Positions 61,820 to 64,000 of a stretch of 64,000 nucleotides of DNA are shown piece after piece. The notes under the pieces were generated by a model. That model had not been told where the DNA came from and searched no databases. It worked only from the letters and a program-made list of their open reading frames with translations. The first letter of the stretch is position 1. Each line of letters starts with the position of its first letter. Source of the stretch: Bacteroidales bacterium UBA5762 (lineage in GTDB: Bacteria; Bacteroidota; Bacteroidia; Bacteroidales; TTA-H9); contig DIEY01000002.1 of NCBI GenBank assembly GCA_002418865.1, forward strand, positions 1 through 64,000, read 5' to 3'. Both the position numbers and the translations under genes were made by a program.

Positions 61820-62731
61820 ATGTCAAAAGTTACATTCGAAGAATTATTAGAAGCCGGAGTGCATTTCGGACATTTACGTCGCAAATGGAATCCCAATATG
61901 GCACCATATATTTTTATGGAGCGTAATGGCATTCATATCATCGACCTATACAAAACCATTGCTAAACTCGATGAAGCCTGTGCTGCCGCAAAACAAATGG
62001 CAAAATCAGGGAAAAAAATTCTGTTTGTTTCGACAAAAAAACAAGCCAAAGAAATTGTAGCCGAACAGGCAAAGCGTGTTAACATGCCTTATGTAGTTGA
62101 GCGTTGGCCAGGGGGTATGCTGACAAATTTTGCCACTATCCGTAAAGCAGTAAAAAAAATGGCTTCCATCGATAAACTGATGGAAACCGAGAACTTCCTC
62201 ACGATGTCGAAACGGGAACGCTTACAAATTACCCGCGAAAAAGCAAAACTCGAAAAAAACCTTGGCTCTATTGCCGATCTCAATAGATTGCCTTCGGCCA
62301 TTTTTGTAGTAGATATTCTCAAAGAACATATTGCAGTGGCCGAAGCTCGAAAATTGAACATCCCTATCATTGCTATGGTAGATACTAATTCTAACCCTAA
62401 TCTGGTCGACTTTGCCATTCCTTCCAATGATGATGCCTCCAAATCTATCCAACTAATTGTTAAAACAGTCGTAGATGCCATAGAAGAAGGCCTCAACGAA
62501 AGAAGATTCGAAAAAGACCAAATTGAACAGGAAGCTGAAGAAACATACGATGAAGTTACTGAAAGGGAAAAATTAGAACTCGAACCTTCACTCGAGGAAA
62601 AAGAATTAGAAGTCAAAAACAAACTTCATAAAAGTTCCAAAACTACTGGGGAAGACGAAGAAGAAATATCAACTACAAAACGTCCCAGAAAAATTATCTC
62701 GAAAAGCTCGCGTGGTGAGACTCACAGATAA
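61820..62731 (+). CDS. rpsB: 30S ribosomal protein S2 with charged C-terminal extension
   Basis: 303 residues. The core (1-240) is typical S2: EAGVHFGHLRRKWNPNMAPYIFMERNGIHIIDLYKT, VERWPGGMLTNFATIR, and PSNDDASKSIQLI. The last 60 residues are an acidic-then-basic low-complexity extension (DQIEQEAEETYDEV, ISTTKRPRKIISKSS) that most S2 proteins lack; E. coli S2 has 241 residues. The extension may be disordered. It is 43 nt upstream of tsf, the normal rpsB-tsf pair. Confidence 0.96.
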   Translation: MSKVTFEELLEAGVHFGHLRRKWNPNMAPYIFMERNGIHIIDLYKTIAKLDEACAAAKQMAKSGKKILFVSTKKQAKEIVAEQAKRVNMPYVVERWPGGMLTNFATIRKAVKKMASIDKLMETENFLTMSKRERLQITREKAKLEKNLGSIADLNRLPSAIFVVDILKEHIAVAEARKLNIPIIAMVDTNSNPNLVDFAIPSNDDASKSIQLIVKTVVDAIEEGLNERRFEKDQIEQEAEETYDEVTEREKLELEPSLEEKELEVKNKLHKSSKTTGEDEEEISTTKRPRKIISKSSRGETHR

Positions 62732-62774
62732 TCTTTCAAAATTGAATCATTTTTAAACAAATCAAGGATAAATT

Positions 62775-63608
62775 ATGCCAATATCTGCTTCAGATGTTAA
62801 CAAACTGCGCCAAATGACAGGAGCAGGAATGATGGATTGCAAACATGCACTCGAAGAATCGAATGGCGATTTTGAACAGGCCATTGATATTTTACGTAAA
62901 AAAGGCCAAAAGGTAGCCAATAAAAGGGCCGACCGCAGTACATCAGAAGGCATGGTTCTGGCAGCTACCAACCCAGAAAAAACTTATGCCGCCATTATCA
63001 TGGTAAATTGTGAAACCGACTTTGTGGCTTCCAATTCTGAATTTACTCAGCTGGTAAAACAACTCATGGACAAAATCATTGAGAACCAACCCAAATCTCT
63101 TGATGAAGCCCGTATTCTAAAAATAGACGATAGAACCTTCGAAGAACATCTTACTGAATTGATCGGAAAAACAGGAGAAAAAATGGAGTTCTCCAATTTT
63201 CAATATATAGAAGCACCATTAGTTGATGCTTATGTGCACCATAACAACCGCTTGGGAACAATTGTAGGTTTCAACAAGAACGATAAGAAAGAATATTATA
63301 CCATTGCTCACGAAGTGGCTATGCAAATCGCTGCCATGAATCCCATTGCCATTGATAAAGAAGATGTAGATCCAAAAATCATAGAACACGAATTGGAAAT
63401 AGGTCGCGAACAAGCCCGCGCCGAAGGAAAACCAGAAAATATGCTCGACAAGATTGCCGAAGGAAAAATGAATAGATTTTTTAAAGATAACACTTTGTTA
63501 AATCAGGATTTCGTCTCTGATTCTAAAAAAACTGTCGGCCAATACATTAATGAGTTCGATAAGGATTTAAAGGTCACAAAATTTTATCGGCTTGTTTTAG
63601 GCGAATAA
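62775..63608 (+). CDS. tsf: Translation elongation factor Ts
   Basis: 277 residues. Exchanges GDP for GTP on EF-Tu. The UBA-like N-terminus has DVNKLRQMTGAGMMDCKHALEESNGDFEQAIDILRKKG, and VNCETDFVASNSEF is the second signature. Length is close to E. coli EF-Ts (283). Last gene of the ribosomal operon, followed by a strong terminator. Confidence 0.96.
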   Translation: MPISASDVNKLRQMTGAGMMDCKHALEESNGDFEQAIDILRKKGQKVANKRADRSTSEGMVLAATNPEKTYAAIIMVNCETDFVASNSEFTQLVKQLMDKIIENQPKSLDEARILKIDDRTFEEHLTELIGKTGEKMEFSNFQYIEAPLVDAYVHHNNRLGTIVGFNKNDKKEYYTIAHEVAMQIAAMNPIAIDKEDVDPKIIEHELEIGREQARAEGKPENMLDKIAEGKMNRFFKDNTLLNQDFVSDSKKTVGQYINEFDKDLKVTKFYRLVLGE

Positions 63609-63630
63609 TTCACCATCTTATTCCCTTGCT

Positions 63631-63665
63631 AAAAGCGGGTTTTCTCGTAGAGAAAACCCGCTTTT
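63631..63665 (+). terminator. Strong terminator of the ribosomal operon
   Basis: A 16-bp perfect stem, AAAAGCGGGTTTTCTC, loop GTA and its complement, ending in a TTTTTT run. It lies 22 nt past the tsf stop. Confidence 0.92.
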
Positions 63666-63917
63666 TTGAATATCACAGAGTGTTAAAACTTTCACTCTTC
63701 AACAAAGTATCGTCATTCACTGTAAGATGGACTTCTATTATTTTCATCTTCTTTGTAGCATTTTGCTCTAACCCCTTTTAATTACCAGTTATGACCATAT
63801 CAATGGAAGAAAGTCTAATTCTATTTAGACTAAAATGTCAATGGCAAGGTAATCGTAGCCACAACTCTTCCTGTTTCGACGCAATTAAGTAATATTGCAA
63901 AATGAAACTTGGTAATT
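63666..63917. other. Intergenic region before the partial gene
   Basis: 252 nt with no ORF I can support. A TAATATTG word at 63890 resembles a degraded -7 element for the following gene. No hairpin of note. Confidence 0.4.
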
Positions 63918-64000
63918 ATGTTGAAAAAGAACAGAAAAATCATAGCAATAGCAGGTGGAGTAGTTATTATTATACTCATCGTACTGATTTCTGGACGAGA
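63918..64000 (+). CDS. N-terminus of a membrane-anchored protein, cut by the window end
   Basis: 27 codons are visible, opening MLKKNRKIIAIAGG and continuing with a strongly hydrophobic run to LISGR. A short basic start plus one membrane helix suits an inner-membrane anchor, for example the start of an HlyD/RND-type periplasmic adaptor; that is a guess from the N-terminus only. An alternative frame from ATG 63902 reads through but is less plausible. Confidence 0.45.
   Translation, partial: MLKKNRKIIAIAGGVVIIILIVLISGR

Noticed and set aside
62089..62622. 177-residue minus-strand ORF opposite rpsB
   Set aside because: It is a serine-rich shadow of the S2 coding frame, with no start context and no protein-like pattern.

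Overview
The window looks like chromosome from an anaerobic, fermentative member of the Bacteroidota. The evidence is AT-rich DNA, promoters of the Bacteroidota type (TAnnTTTG at about -7), a GWxTD-family protein, the Bacteroidetes-style GlmU-like and LuxC-like proteins, ribosomal protein Thx, a GldA-like ABC ATPase and a giant PKD protein with a type IX secretion (type B) sorting domain. I see no insertion sequence, phage or CRISPR array. All calls come from reading the sequence; no database search was run.

Region 1 (1-3.7 kb) has two tRNA-Ser genes, a GWxTD protein, a family 2 glycosyltransferase and a membrane zinc peptidase. Region 2 (4.0-28.4 kb) is a hydrogen-metabolism island with four [FeFe]-hydrogenase homologues. 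Two are catalytic, each with NuoE- and NuoF-like partners (7.8-12.0 kb forward, 24.9-28.4 kb reverse), which points to NAD(H)-linked and possibly bifurcating enzymes. Two are sensory-type: one carries a PAS domain and sits beside a SpoIIE/PP2C-type phosphatase, the other is fused to a histidine kinase and followed by a receiver protein and a receiver-kinase. The island also has the redox repressor Rex, the maturase HydG, a TM1266-like regulator and another receiver. Three 18-bp palindromes TTGTTA-N6-TAACAA (7761, 24199, 28494) lie upstream of hydrogenase operon 1, a pyruvate/oxaloacetate carboxyltransferase and hydrogenase operon 2. I read them as Rex operators that make a local NADH-responsive regulon. 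Housekeeping genes (prmC, yebC, marC, a head-GIN surface protein) sit inside the island.

Region 3 (28.7-42.1 kb) holds an exported superoxide dismutase and a 4083-residue repeat protein with four successive repeat classes, probably a T9SS-secreted adhesin or surface filament. Region 4 (42.3-55.3 kb) has trmH, ribosomal protein Thx, a GlmU-like sugar-nucleotide enzyme, L31 type B, a LuxC-like acyl-CoA reductase, an ECF sigma/anti-sigma/Spy-like operon, a NagZ-beta-lactamase fusion, a zinc-type CDF exporter, a rhomboid protease and outer-membrane proteins.

Region 5 (55.4-64 kb) has a lipoprotein, tmRNA, two overlapping small ORFs, metK behind a SAM-II riboswitch, a GldA-like ATPase, a uridine-kinase-like protein, the rplM-rpsI-rpsB-tsf operon with a good promoter and terminator, and the first codons of a membrane-anchored protein cut by the window end.
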